Of a DNA stretch of 64,000 bases, positions 35,382 to 45,044 are shown piece by piece; positions within the stretch are counted from its first letter, which is position 1; every line of letters begins with the position of its first letter. Under the pieces are notes generated by a model that did no database searches, was not told the origin of the DNA, and saw only the letters and a program-made list of their open reading frames with translations. The position numbers were made by a program, and so were the translations under genes. This DNA is from Stutzerimonas azotifigens (GTDB lineage: Bacteria; Pseudomonadota; Gammaproteobacteria; Pseudomonadales; Pseudomonadaceae), in the NCBI RefSeq assembly GCF_013522725.1, contig NZ_JAAMRF010000010.1:62001-126000 (forward strand), in the 5' to 3' direction.

Positions 35382-37573
35382 TCAATTTGGACGAAATCCT
35401 CACGGTGTTCATCGCCGAGAGCCGGGAACTGTTAGTGCAAATGGAGCAAAGCCTGCTCCTCATCGAGCAGTCACCTACGGATCAAGACACCATAAATGCG
35501 ATCTTTCGTGCGGCACATACCATCAAAGGTTCTGCAGGATTGTTCGGCCTCGATGTCATCGTCGGATTCACCCATGTCGCCGAAAGCGTCCTCGATTGCA
35601 TCCGGGCTGGAGAGCTTGAATTTGACGGGGAGCTCGCAGCCCTATTCCTTGAGGTGGGAGATCACCTGGGGCGTTTGATCGATCACCTGGACAGGCACCA
35701 GAACCTCGATGAACTGCCTGTCTCGTCGCTGGAAGCAGGGCAGGCCCTGGTCGCCAGACTCACCGTGTTCCTGCCTGACGGTACCCCCTGCGAAAGCGCA
35801 GCCAACGTGTCGGCTGACGTTGCGGTAGGCAACGTTTCACTGTGCGGCGGCGCCCAAGCCGGCGGATCCCACTGGCACCTGTCCCTGCGTTTTGGTGCGG
35901 ATACGCTGCGCAATGGCATGGATCCCCTTTCCATTTTTCGCTACCTGCAGACCTTCGGCCGGCTCGTTGCGGTAGTGCCGGTATTGGATCATCTGCCAGC
36001 AGCTGAGGAGATGGACCCCGAGACCTGCTATCTAGGCTTCGAGGTCGCATTTGCCAGTGACGCGGACCAACCTACCATCGAGGGTGCGTTCGAATTCGTC
36101 CGCGATGACAGCCTGGTCCGCATACTGGCTCCCCATTGCGGTACCCAGGAGTACCTGGCGCTGATAAAGGAACTGCCAGAAGACGATGATTGGCTCACCG
36201 AGGCTTTCATCCGTTGCGGGACGCTGACCTCAGCCGAACCGGAGCAACCATCGCGGCCACAGAGCCAGCCACTCCCCGACGCGGAGGAATCTGTTACCGG
36301 CACCGGACTCGCGGAACTCGCTTCCCCGCCCACGGTGGCAGCCGCCGCGCCACTTCAAGCGAAGCCTGTGCAGGCCAAAGAAGCGCGTACACACGAAGGC
36401 AACCTGATCCGGGTGGACGCAGGCAAGCTCGACCAGCTTATCAATCTCATCGGCGAACTAATCATTGCGGGCGCCGGTGCGCGCATGCACGCCCAGCAGA
36501 CGGGCAGCAGCGAGATGGTCGAGTCGACCGAGGTTCTGTCGCGTCTGGTCGAAGAAGTCCGCGATTCGGCACTGACCTTGCGCATGGTCCAGATCGGCGC
36601 GACGTTCAACCGGTTTCAACGGGTCGTCAGGGATGTATCGAAAGAGCTGGGCAAGGACATCCAGCTAACTATCAGCGGTGGTGAAACAGAACTCGACAAA
36701 ACCGTTGTCGAGCGGATCGGGGACCCGCTGACGCATCTCGTGCGTAACGCGATGGACCACGGCATCGAGCCTGCGCCTGTACGCCGCGCCAATGGCAAGC
36801 CCGAGCAAGGCCGGGTAACGCTCAATGCCTACCATGAGGCGAGCAGCATCGTCATCGAAGTGTCCGATGATGGCGGTGGCCTGAACGCTGAAAAAATTCT
36901 TTCCAAGGCGATACAGCGCGGCCTGGTGGCCGAAGGCCAGACGTTACCCGAGCGGGATATCCTCAATCTCATCTTTGAGCCTGGGTTCTCTACGGCTGAG
37001 CAGGTCAGCAACCTGTCGGGCCGCGGCGTCGGAATGGATGTGGTCAAGCGAAACATCACAGCGCTGCGCGGCACGATCGAACTTGAAAGCGAACTAGGCG
37101 TTGGCACCTGCATCCGCATCCGGTTGCCGCTGACGCTTGCCATCATTGATGGCTTCCTCATCGGCGTAGGCCAGGCTGGCTACGTCGTTCCCCTGGACAT
37201 GGTCGAGGAATGCATCGAGCTGGACAGTTGCGCCGGCACCGATCGGGAATATCTGGATCTGCGCGGCGACGTACTGCCTTTCATTCGCCTTCGAGACCTA
37301 TTCGAGCACGAAGGCACTCCCCCCCGTCGCGAAAACGTGGTGGTGGTCAGTTATGCAGGCATCCGTGCCGGTTTGGTCGTGGACCAGCTGATGGGTGAGT
37401 TTCAGACAGTGATCAAGCCGCTCGGCAAGTTGTTCGAAGGCGCCTCCGGCATGGGTGGATTCACCATTCTTGGGAGCGGTGCGGTGGCCTTGATCCTCGA
37501 TATTCCTGGCCTGCTTAACCAGTTAGCACAACGTCGCCCGCGCGACCGTGTTTACGCAACTCAACCTGCCTGA
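35378..37573 (+). CDS. cheA: CheA chemotaxis histidine kinase
   Basis: A 731-residue kinase. The Hpt domain (residues 1-110) has the phospho-accepting His47 in AAHTIKGSAGLFG. A middle region (about 160-285) with SLRFGADTLRNGMDPLS is a P2-like domain of this CheA subclass. Dimerisation lies near 345-415, followed by the ATPase with N box HLVRNAMDHGIEP, G1 DDGGGLNAEKI and G2 SGRGVGMDVVK. The C-terminal CheW-like domain starts near 590. All catalytic motifs are intact. Its start is coupled to the STAS gene and a CheW gene follows 16 bases later. Confidence 0.95.
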   Translation: MINLDEILTVFIAESRELLVQMEQSLLLIEQSPTDQDTINAIFRAAHTIKGSAGLFGLDVIVGFTHVAESVLDCIRAGELEFDGELAALFLEVGDHLGRLIDHLDRHQNLDELPVSSLEAGQALVARLTVFLPDGTPCESAANVSADVAVGNVSLCGGAQAGGSHWHLSLRFGADTLRNGMDPLSIFRYLQTFGRLVAVVPVLDHLPAAEEMDPETCYLGFEVAFASDADQPTIEGAFEFVRDDSLVRILAPHCGTQEYLALIKELPEDDDWLTEAFIRCGTLTSAEPEQPSRPQSQPLPDAEESVTGTGLAELASPPTVAAAAPLQAKPVQAKEARTHEGNLIRVDAGKLDQLINLIGELIIAGAGARMHAQQTGSSEMVESTEVLSRLVEEVRDSALTLRMVQIGATFNRFQRVVRDVSKELGKDIQLTISGGETELDKTVVERIGDPLTHLVRNAMDHGIEPAPVRRANGKPEQGRVTLNAYHEASSIVIEVSDDGGGLNAEKILSKAIQRGLVAEGQTLPERDILNLIFEPGFSTAEQVSNLSGRGVGMDVVKRNITALRGTIELESELGVGTCIRIRLPLTLAIIDGFLIGVGQAGYVVPLDMVEECIELDSCAGTDREYLDLRGDVLPFIRLRDLFEHEGTPPRRENVVVVSYAGIRAGLVVDQLMGEFQTVIKPLGKLFEGASGMGGFTILGSGAVALILDIPGLLNQLAQRRPRDRVYATQPA

Positions 37574-37589
37574 ATCTCGGAGCATTGAA

Positions 37590-38108
37590 GTGAGCCATCT
37601 TGCATCCAATGCCGAGCAGGCAAGCGCCGCTCAGCAACTACCCGAGCAGTACCTGACGTTCGAGCTTGCCGGGGAGACGTACGCAATCGACAGCCTGTGC
37701 GTGCGCGAAATCATCGAATACCCGCTCCTGACCCGCGTCCCGTCGGCCGGCAGAGCCATCAAAGGGGTGATCAACCTCAGAGGCTCGGTAGTACCCGTCA
37801 TCGATCTTGCCGTGCGCTTCGGCCGCGGGCAGACCGCAATCAACCGACGCACGTGCGTCATCATCCTGGAGGTCCGTGACGAGGACGAAGCGCTGGTGCT
37901 CGGCATCATCGTCGACGCGGTGAGCGAAGTGCTCGAGGTTGCGGCATCGGATCTCCGCCAGGCGCCCGCCTTCGGTAGCCACATACGCGCTGACTTTATC
38001 CATGCGATGGCCCGAGTCGACGATCGCTTCGTCGTGCTTCTGTCCATCGAGCAAGTGCTGTCGGCACATGAACTAGGGGCAACGAGCCTCTCTAGCAATC
38101 CCAACTGA
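37590..38108 (+). CDS. cheW: CheW coupling protein (first copy)
   Basis: A 172-residue CheW that links receptors to CheA. It has the conserved ESLCVREIIEY-like segment (here SLCVREIIEYPLLTRVPSA) and GVINLRGSVVPVIDL. The start chosen is a GTG with GGAG eight bases upstream, after the cheA stop; a GTG 14 codons earlier would lie inside cheA. It is one of two CheW genes in the operon, flanking the second MCP. Confidence 0.9.
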   Translation: MSHLASNAEQASAAQQLPEQYLTFELAGETYAIDSLCVREIIEYPLLTRVPSAGRAIKGVINLRGSVVPVIDLAVRFGRGQTAINRRTCVIILEVRDEDEALVLGIIVDAVSEVLEVAASDLRQAPAFGSHIRADFIHAMARVDDRFVVLLSIEQVLSAHELGATSLSSNPN

Positions 38109-38136
38109 TTGCCCTTTCGCCCAGGAGTATTGAGCG

Positions 38137-39792
38137 ATGTTTAAAGATATGCGTGTCGCCAGCAAGCTGGCACTTGGATTCGGCATCGTGATCGCGATGC
38201 TCGTTGCGGTGATTCTGGTCGCTATCGTCAATATGGCGAAAATCGACTCCGCCTCCACCGAAATAGTTGGCGACCGATACCCGAAAGTTCGCAGTGCAAT
38301 GGAAATGCAGCGCAACACCCTGAATGTCGGTCGACTGATGCGCAATCTGTTGCTGGCCGACGACCAGGCTCAACAACAGAAGAGCCTGGAAGGCATCCAG
38401 GCGGCACGCGTGTCAAACAATGAAATTCTCGACGCGCTCGACGCAACTGTAAGGGCGCCCCGCGGCCGTGAGCTTATAGGTGCCATTAACGCGGACCGAC
38501 AAGCCATGGCCCAGATATATGACGAATTTTTTCGGTTGGTCCGTTTCGATGTTGATCAGGCCAAGAACTATCTCTTCAGTGATTTCGTGCCGGCCAACGA
38601 CGCGCTGATCAAACATCTGGATGAGTTCGCAATTTTCCAAGCAGGCTTGATGACTGAAAGTAGCGATCAAGCGACCAAAGAGTTCGAACTTGCCCGAATG
38701 ATCATGATTGCGTCTGGCATCGCCGCTCTGCTTATCGCCGTGTTGCTGGGTTATCTCATTACGCGCGGCCTGCTCCGCCAGTTGGGCGGTGAGCCTGCTT
38801 ATGCTGCCGACGTGGTAACCCGTGTGGCCGCAGGCGACCTGACCGTTGAAGTAACTACCAAGGCCGGCGACACCACCAGCATGCTCGCAGCGATCAAGGC
38901 CATGACGGAAAAGCTCTCGCAGATCATCAGCGAGGTCCGCAGCAATGCCGATGCGCTCTCCAGCGCCTCGGAGGAAATATCCGCAACGGCGCAGAGCATG
39001 AGCCAAGCCGCCTCGGAGCAGGCTGCCTCGGTTGAGGAAACCTCCGCGTCGATGGAGCAAATGTCCGCGTCTATCGCCCAGAACACCGAGAACGCCAAGG
39101 TGACCGACGGCATGGCCGGCAAAGCCTCTCGCGAGGCCAGCGACGGTGGTCAGGCGGTCAAGGAAACCGTCCAGGCGATGAAAACGATCGCTGAGAAAAT
39201 CGGCATCGTTGACGACATTGCCTACCAGACCAACCTGTTGGCGCTCAACGCTGCCATCGAAGCGGCCCGCGCCGGGGAACATGGCAAAGGGTTCGCCGTA
39301 GTAGCAGCCGAAGTCCGCAAGCTGGCCGAGCGCAGCCAGGTGGCCGCACAGGAAATCGGCGAGGTTGCCAAGACCAGCGTCTCTCTCGCCGAGCGCGCAG
39401 GCAGCCTACTGGACGAAATCGTCCCCTCGATCGCCAAGACTTCCGATCTCGTGCAGGAAATCGCGGCGGCCTCCGAAGAGCAAACGTCGGGTGTTGGCCA
39501 GATCAGCACGGCAATGAATCAGCTGAGCGAAATCACTCAGCAGTCGGCATCCTCTTCGGAGGAACTGGCTGCTACCGCCGAGGAAATGAGCAGCCAGGCT
39601 GAGCAGCTGCAGCAGCTGATGGATTTCTTCAGCGTAGGGGGCAGCGTAACCCGCGCCGCACGCAGCAACACGATGAAACCCTCCAAGCGTGCTGATGCTC
39701 GCAATCAGGCGCTTGCGAGGGTCGAGAAGGATCTCACCGACGCCATGGGCAGCGAAGGCCTACCGGCCGGCTTCGTCCGCTTCCAGGGGTAA
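38137..39792 (+). CDS. Methyl-accepting chemotaxis protein with 4-helix-bundle sensor
   Basis: A 551-residue transmembrane receptor. Membrane segments lie near residues 11-33 and 188-212, enclosing a periplasmic four-helix-bundle sensor of about 155 residues with repeated [23 protein letters not shown] pattern. A HAMP domain follows, then the signalling hairpin with tip region [20 protein letters not shown] near residues 365-385. The C-terminal tail ends in [12 protein letters not shown] could be a degenerate CheR-binding pentapeptide (W replaced by F). It sits between the two cheW genes. The ligand cannot be told from sequence. Confidence 0.9.
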   Translation: MFKDMRVASKLALGFGIVIAMLVAVILVAIVNMAKIDSASTEIVGDRYPKVRSAMEMQRNTLNVGRLMRNLLLADDQAQQQKSLEGIQAARVSNNEILDALDATVRAPRGRELIGAINADRQAMAQIYDEFFRLVRFDVDQAKNYLFSDFVPANDALIKHLDEFAIFQAGLMTESSDQATKEFELARMIMIASGIAALLIAVLLGYLITRGLLRQLGGEPAYAADVVTRVAAGDLTVEVTTKAGDTTSMLAAIKAMTEKLSQIISEVRSNADALSSASEEISATAQSMSQAASEQAASVEETSASMEQMSASIAQNTENAKVTDGMAGKASREASDGGQAVKETVQAMKTIAEKIGIVDDIAYQTNLLALNAAIEAARAGEHGKGFAVVAAEVRKLAERSQVAAQEIGEVAKTSVSLAERAGSLLDEIVPSIAKTSDLVQEIAAASEEQTSGVGQISTAMNQLSEITQQSASSSEELAATAEEMSSQAEQLQQLMDFFSVGGSVTRAARSNTMKPSKRADARNQALARVEKDLTDAMGSEGLPAGFVRFQG

Positions 39793-39795
39793 GCC

Positions 39796-40329
39796 ATGCA
39801 GAACCCCATCGAAAAAAGCGGTCAGACGGCTCCAGTGGTACCGGGGCAGTACCTTACCTTTACCCTGGGTGGCGAGCTTTTTGCGGTCGGGACGCTGAGC
39901 GTTCGAGAAATCATTGAGTACGGGCAACTGACGCCCGTACCCATGATGCCGCCGAGCATACTGGGTGTAATCAACCTGCGCGGCTCGGTGGTTCCGGTCA
40001 TCGATCTGCGCCTGCGCTTCGGAGAGAGCGCAACGCAGATCAGCCGGCGCACCTGCATCATCATTCTCGAAGTCGCCCAGGGGCAGTTGACTCAGGTAGT
40101 TGGCATCGTCGTCGACGCCGTCAATGCCGTACTCGAAATAACCGCGCAAGACGTCGAACCGGCACCGCGCTTCGGCGCTCGCGTGCGCAGCGACTTCATA
40201 CTCGGCATGGGCAAGGTCGACGGAAAACTCGTGATCCTGCTGGACATCGGCAGAGTGCTTTCTGCCGAAGACATTGCCTTGTTGGCAAGCGCTGAACGCC
40301 CCAACAGCCCTGACCTTCCCCAACCATAA
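39796..40329 (+). CDS. cheW: CheW coupling protein (second copy)
   Basis: A 177-residue CheW with TLSVREIIEYGQLTPVPMMP and GVINLRGSVVPVIDLRLRF. It is paralogous to the first CheW, with the same core and a different C-terminal tail. The start lies three bases after the MCP stop, so translation is closely linked. Two CheW proteins may favour different receptors. Confidence 0.9.
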   Translation: MQNPIEKSGQTAPVVPGQYLTFTLGGELFAVGTLSVREIIEYGQLTPVPMMPPSILGVINLRGSVVPVIDLRLRFGESATQISRRTCIIILEVAQGQLTQVVGIVVDAVNAVLEITAQDVEPAPRFGARVRSDFILGMGKVDGKLVILLDIGRVLSAEDIALLASAERPNSPDLPQP

Positions 40330-40334
40330 CCGCC

Positions 40335-41150
40335 ATGCAATCCATTACCTTGTCCGACGGTGAATTTCGGAAGTTTCAGGAATTGATCTTCCGAACCGCC
40401 GGCATCAGCCTGTCCGAAGGAAAGAAGCCTCTCGTTGCCGGCCGCTTGAACAAGCGATTGCGGCATCATCAATTACCTAGCTACTCGGCCTATCTGGAGC
40501 TACTGGCGCAAGACGACCAAGAGCACCAGATGGCAATCGATCTGCTAACGACCAACGAGACGTACTTCTTTCGTGAGCCCAAGCATTTCGATTTTCTCCG
40601 AGACCAGCTGCAAGGGGACCTGGGGAGCGTCCGGTCGCCCGCGCCACTGCGCATCTGGTGCGGCGCCTGCTCGAGCGGCGCGGAACCCTACACCATCGCC
40701 ATGATCCTCGCCGAGACAATGGGCAACCGACCGTGGGAAATCCTCGCATCGGACATTAGCACCCGCATCTTGCAGCAGGCGCGCTCGGCGACTTATCCGA
40801 TGGAGGAAGCAGAAACCATTCCGAGGCATCTATTGCATCGGTATGGCCTGAAGGGAACCGGCATTCATGACGGGACGTTCATGATCGACCCGGCTTTGAG
40901 CAGGCGCGTTCGGTTCCAGCAGATCAACCTCAACGGTCCATTGCCTGACGTGGGCATGTTCGACGTAATCTTCCTGCGCAACGTGATGATTTACTTCAAC
41001 GAGGCGACCAAACGACAGGTCGTCCAGCGCCTACTGGCTCATCTTCAGCCAGGCGGGTATTTCGTGATCAGTCATTCCGAAAGCCTGAATGGCATCAGCG
41101 AAGCGGTCAAACCGGTCCGCCCCTCGGTTTATCGCAAGCCCCATGCCTAA
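40335..41150 (+). CDS. cheR: CheR chemotaxis methyltransferase
   Basis: A 271-residue protein that methylates glutamates of MCPs with S-adenosylmethionine. Landmarks are TTNETYFFREPKHFDFL, the SAM-binding WCGACSSGAEPYTIAMIL, ASDISTRIL and IFLRNVMIYF. The N-terminal helical domain (residues 1-80) is present. It starts five bases after the second cheW and its end overlaps cheD by eight bases. Confidence 0.95.
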   Translation: MQSITLSDGEFRKFQELIFRTAGISLSEGKKPLVAGRLNKRLRHHQLPSYSAYLELLAQDDQEHQMAIDLLTTNETYFFREPKHFDFLRDQLQGDLGSVRSPAPLRIWCGACSSGAEPYTIAMILAETMGNRPWEILASDISTRILQQARSATYPMEEAETIPRHLLHRYGLKGTGIHDGTFMIDPALSRRVRFQQINLNGPLPDVGMFDVIFLRNVMIYFNEATKRQVVQRLLAHLQPGGYFVISHSESLNGISEAVKPVRPSVYRKPHA

Positions 41151-41646
41151 ACCATCAGGTGTAATCGAGATATTCCTCCAGCCCGGAGAGCTTTATTTCG
41201 GTGATCGATCGACCCGGATTCGGACCCTACTGGGCTCCTGCGTGTCGCTGGTGCTCTGGCACCCAGAGAAAGAACTGGGTGGGATGTCACACTTCATGCT
41301 GCCGACCCGACGTCAAGAATGTAGCAAAGGGCTCGATGGCCGCTATGGCGACGAGGCGATCGCCTTGCTCTTGGAAGAAATCAAGCGCTCCAAGACCCGT
41401 CCGCAAGATTACAGCCTCCGCTTGTTCGGCGGCGGCAATATGTTTCCAAGCCTGGGTCGCGACAGCGACAGGCACATCGGAGAACGTAACATCCAGGCGG
41501 CCAGAAGCCTAATCCGGGACCATGGTCTGCAGTGCCATGGTGAAGATGTCGGGGGCACCGGCCATAGAAACCTAATATTTGATATCTGGAGCGGGCGGGT
41601 TGCTATCAAGCGCTCGCAACCCGCCTCGGGATCCTCAAGAGTGTGA
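41143..41646 (+). CDS. cheD: CheD receptor deamidase
   Basis: A 167-residue CheD that deamidates Gln side chains on MCPs. The catalytic Thr, Cys and His lie in [13 protein letters not shown] and GGMSHFMLP, and the C-terminal [17 protein letters not shown] block is conserved. The ATG at 41143 overlaps the cheR end; an upstream in-frame start inside cheR is not needed. Confidence 0.93.
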   Translation: MPKPSGVIEIFLQPGELYFGDRSTRIRTLLGSCVSLVLWHPEKELGGMSHFMLPTRRQECSKGLDGRYGDEAIALLLEEIKRSKTRPQDYSLRLFGGGNMFPSLGRDSDRHIGERNIQAARSLIRDHGLQCHGEDVGGTGHRNLIFDIWSGRVAIKRSQPASGSSRV

Positions 41647-41650
41647 AGGC

Positions 41651-42712
41651 ATGAAGCGCATCAAAGTCCTGGTGGTCGACGACTCAGCCGTCGTCAGGCA
41701 AGTTTTGAGCAGCACGCTGGAAACGGATCCGTCGATCGAGGTGATCGGTACCGCAGCCGACCCGGTGTTTGCCTCAGAAAAGATGAGCAAGCAGTGGCCG
41801 GACGTCATCGTCCTGGACGTTGAAATGCCGCGCATGGACGGCATCACCTTTTTGAAGAAACTGATGGCCGAGCGCCCTACTCCCGTTGTCATCTGCTCGA
41901 CGCTGACTGAAAAAGGCGCGGCGACGACCATGCAAGCACTCGCTGCTGGCGCGGTCAGCATCGTCACGAAACCTCAGCTGAACCTGCGCCAGTTTCTGCT
42001 CGAAAGCGCAGACGATCTAGTAGCGGCGATCAAGGGTGCGGCCCGGGCGAACCTTAAGCGTGTCGTTGCACAAAAGCAGCCACAGCCACGCCTGACAGCT
42101 GACGCGGTTCTGCCCGCCGGCCTGGCAATGGCTCGCACCACGGATCACGTCGTCGCGATCGGGACATCTACTGGCGGCACCCAAGCCTTGGAACAGGTGT
42201 TGACGGCCCTGCCCAGGGTCTGCCCCGGCCTCGTTATTGTCCAGCACATGCCCGAGCGATTCACAGCAGCCTTCGCAGATCGCTTGAACAGCCTGTGTCA
42301 GATAGAAGTGAAGGAGGCCTGCAACGGTGACCGGGTGATTCCGGGTCGAGCCTTGATCGCACCTGGCGGCCGGCACATGCTCGTCAAGCGCAACGGAGCG
42401 CAGTACATCGTGGATGTGGTTGACGGGCCGCCCGTCAGCCGGCACCGGCCATCGGTAGATGTATTGTTTCGCTCGGTGGCACGCGCGGCGGGGAGCAACG
42501 CCTTGGGCATTATCATGACAGGCATGGGGGACGACGGCGCACGCGGTCTCAAGGAAATGCGTGACAGCGGTGCCCGCACGATCGGTCAGAACGAGGCGAG
42601 TTGCGTCGTATACGGGATGCCCAAGGAAGCGGCAAAACTCGGCGCGGTCGAGAAGGAGATACCGCTCCAACTCATTTCCCAAGTCATTATGGAATCCAGA
42701 CAAGCTCGGTAA
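41651..42712 (+). CDS. cheB: CheB chemotaxis methylesterase
   Basis: A 353-residue response-regulator enzyme. The receiver domain (1-125) has [11 protein letters not shown] and the phosphoacceptor in [11 protein letters not shown]. The methylesterase domain (about 165-350) has the catalytic Ser in [10 protein letters not shown], His in QHMPERFT and Asp in [11 protein letters not shown]. It removes methyl groups added by CheR. It ends the operon, starting four bases after cheD; AAGG precedes the ATG. Confidence 0.95.
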   Translation: MKRIKVLVVDDSAVVRQVLSSTLETDPSIEVIGTAADPVFASEKMSKQWPDVIVLDVEMPRMDGITFLKKLMAERPTPVVICSTLTEKGAATTMQALAAGAVSIVTKPQLNLRQFLLESADDLVAAIKGAARANLKRVVAQKQPQPRLTADAVLPAGLAMARTTDHVVAIGTSTGGTQALEQVLTALPRVCPGLVIVQHMPERFTAAFADRLNSLCQIEVKEACNGDRVIPGRALIAPGGRHMLVKRNGAQYIVDVVDGPPVSRHRPSVDVLFRSVARAAGSNALGIIMTGMGDDGARGLKEMRDSGARTIGQNEASCVVYGMPKEAAKLGAVEKEIPLQLISQVIMESRQAR

Positions 42713-42995
42713 AGTCTGGCAACGCACCTGCACAGCTGCCCCTTCATGGGTCCGCTCGTCAAACGCAAGAGGCGTCCCAGGACATTTCTTGCGTCAGGTT
42801 CAAAGCATCTCCGACTTAGGCACCCAACAGCCGCATCCTTGCCAAGGCAGCCAGAAACCGAGCTCGTCGGGAGCAGCCTCTCCACTGAAACTATGCCGCT
42901 CGGCCAGTTGCCAAAATGGGCTAGCGGGAGCGCCATCGGCATTGCCTCTGTTCCCTGCGAATCCGTAGTGCAACATCGCCTCCAAGGGAAACCCA

Positions 42996-44450
42996 ATGCC
43001 CCATCCGAAACTCATTCACCACGGCGCCCGCGAAGGCGTCACCGGGTCGTGCCATCAACTGTGGATGGACGAGGCCTGCAGCTTGCTGATCGATTGCGGC
43101 CAATTTCAGGGGGAGGACGAGGAGCTGCACGGCGACGAATTGGGCCTTGATTTTTCCATCGAAGGCATCAAGGCGTTGATCGTGACCCATGTTCACATCG
43201 ACCACGTCGGGCGCATTCCGAATCTGCTGGCAGCGGGTTTCAGCGGGCCGATCCTCTGCAGCGAGCCTTCCGCCCGGCTGTTGCCCATTGTGCTGGAGGA
43301 CGCGTTCCGCCTCTCCATCAGTCGCAATCAGGAACAGTTGGAGCACTACCTCCAGATCGTGGAGCAGCGGATCATCGCCCTGCCCTACGACCACTGGTTC
43401 AGCCTGCATGAAACCGATACGGATACCTGCAAGGTGCGCCTGCAGCCGGCAGGGCATGTGCTGGGTTCGGCTTATGTCGAATTGGAGCTGAGCGGGCCTC
43501 AGTCAGCTGGCTATCGCGTCGTGTTCAGCGGCGACCTGGGTGCGCCCCATTCGCCGATTCTGCCGGACCTCGTACCGCCCGAGCGCGCGGACCTGCTGGT
43601 CCTGGAAAGCACCTACGGCGACCGCCGCCACGAAGACCGCGCACACCGCCGCGAGCGCCTGCAGGCGGCCATCGAGCGAGCGCTGGCTGATCAGGGCACG
43701 GTGCTGATTCCCTCGTTCAGCATTGGCCGAACACAAGAACTGTTGTACGAGCTGGAGGAGATCCTTCACGAGAAGACCGAATCGGTCGACGCGAGCGGCA
43801 CGCCCGGCGAGCCCGGAAAGCAGAGCAAGGAAAACGCTCCCGATATCGACTGGCCCCAGCTTCCCATCATTCTCGATTCGCCCCTGGCCAGCCGATTCAC
43901 CAAAACCTACAAAGAGCTGCAAGGCTACTGGGACGAAGACGCCCGGCACCGCCTGGAGGAAGGGCGCAAGCCGCTGTCGTTCAAGCAGCTGATCACGGTG
44001 GACAACCACGACGAGCACATGCGCATCGTCGAGCACCTCACCGACACCGCGCGCCCCGCCATCGTCATTGCCGGCAATGGCATGTGCTCGGGCGGGCGAA
44101 TCGTCAACTACCTGAAGGCCATGCTGGGCGACCCGCGACATAACGTCGTGTTCGTCGGTTATCAGGGCAAGGGTACGCCAGGACGAGACATCCAGACCCA
44201 TGGACCGGAAGGCGGGTTTGTCGACCTGGACGGGCAGCGCATCGACATTCGTGCGGGCATCGATAGCGTAGGCGGCTATTCCGCCCACGCCGACCAGGCC
44301 GATCTGGTCGGTTTCGTCACCCGGATGAAGGAATGGCCGAAAGAAATCCGCCTCATCCATGGCGAAGACCAGGCCAAGCAGCGCCTGGCTACAGTACTGA
44401 AGGCGCGGTATCGGGAAGCGGGAAAGGAAGGTCAGGTAACCATCCCTTAG
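42996..44450 (+). CDS. Metallo-beta-lactamase/beta-CASP exonuclease-like protein
   Basis: A 484-residue protein of the CPSF73-like MBL/beta-CASP family, RNA or DNA processing nucleases. The zinc site is HVHIDHVG near residue 63, followed by GHVLGSAYVEL and SGDLGAPHSPI. The beta-CASP domain has LESTYGDRRHE (motif A), GNGMCSGGRI and the motif C His in GGYSAHADQADL. Length matches bacterial members. It stands alone, with no gene for 280 bases upstream and almost 600 downstream. The substrate is unknown; RNA is more likely than DNA in this subgroup. Confidence 0.88.
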   Translation: MPHPKLIHHGAREGVTGSCHQLWMDEACSLLIDCGQFQGEDEELHGDELGLDFSIEGIKALIVTHVHIDHVGRIPNLLAAGFSGPILCSEPSARLLPIVLEDAFRLSISRNQEQLEHYLQIVEQRIIALPYDHWFSLHETDTDTCKVRLQPAGHVLGSAYVELELSGPQSAGYRVVFSGDLGAPHSPILPDLVPPERADLLVLESTYGDRRHEDRAHRRERLQAAIERALADQGTVLIPSFSIGRTQELLYELEEILHEKTESVDASGTPGEPGKQSKENAPDIDWPQLPIILDSPLASRFTKTYKELQGYWDEDARHRLEEGRKPLSFKQLITVDNHDEHMRIVEHLTDTARPAIVIAGNGMCSGGRIVNYLKAMLGDPRHNVVFVGYQGKGTPGRDIQTHGPEGGFVDLDGQRIDIRAGIDSVGGYSAHADQADLVGFVTRMKEWPKEIRLIHGEDQAKQRLATVLKARYREAGKEGQVTIP

Positions 44451-45044
44451 GCTTACCCATCGAAGCCGGCTTGGACGGCCCGCACAGGGTCCGCTTGTGC
44501 GTCCTGCTTAAGATCGAAACGGCTTTACGGCGCTGTGCCCGGGACGCTCGGCGCAGGTGAGCGCTTCGCAACCAGGCGCCTCCGGGCACACCGCCCCTCT
44601 TCTACCGACATGTCGTCAAGGCCGCCAGCGATCCGGCGCGCCGATGCCGCTGATATGGCGCATGCCCCACGCGCAACCCAAGGCGAATGATTGCAGCCTT
44701 TGGCCGCTTTCCCGAACGCGTCCCATGTAAGACAAGCGAAGCGGCGGCCTGCGCGGTCTGAGAGGCGATTACCCCGCCCCAGACAGCCGCGACGAGGGCG
44801 CCCATACGGAACGGCCCGGTGCCAGACGGGTCGAATTAACTGACTGCGCCCTCGGTTGTCGCCTGTCGAACGCATGCGTTCATGCATGCTTGGCGACGCA
44901 TTCGGCGATGGATCGAGCGGCTTTTAGCCCGACCCGCCTGCACGGCAATTACGGGCGTGTTCCTGCGCAGGGGCCTCGTCCAGACATGGGCAGGCACAGG
45001 CGTTGGAACCAAGCACGCAGCGGAGCCTGCGATAAGGAGAACGG
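44451..45044. other. Long intergenic region before the KaiC-like gene
   Basis: No frame with a plausible start and ribosome site was accepted. A perfect 12-bp palindrome, AACGCATGCGTT, lies at 44869-44880, about 165 bases before the KaiC-like start, and could be an operator. The region must carry the promoter for the KaiC/kinase pair. Confidence 0.4.

Noticed and set aside
44525-44887. 120-codon minus-strand frame in the pre-KaiC gap
   Set aside because: Arg-rich, no ribosome site, no recognisable domain.
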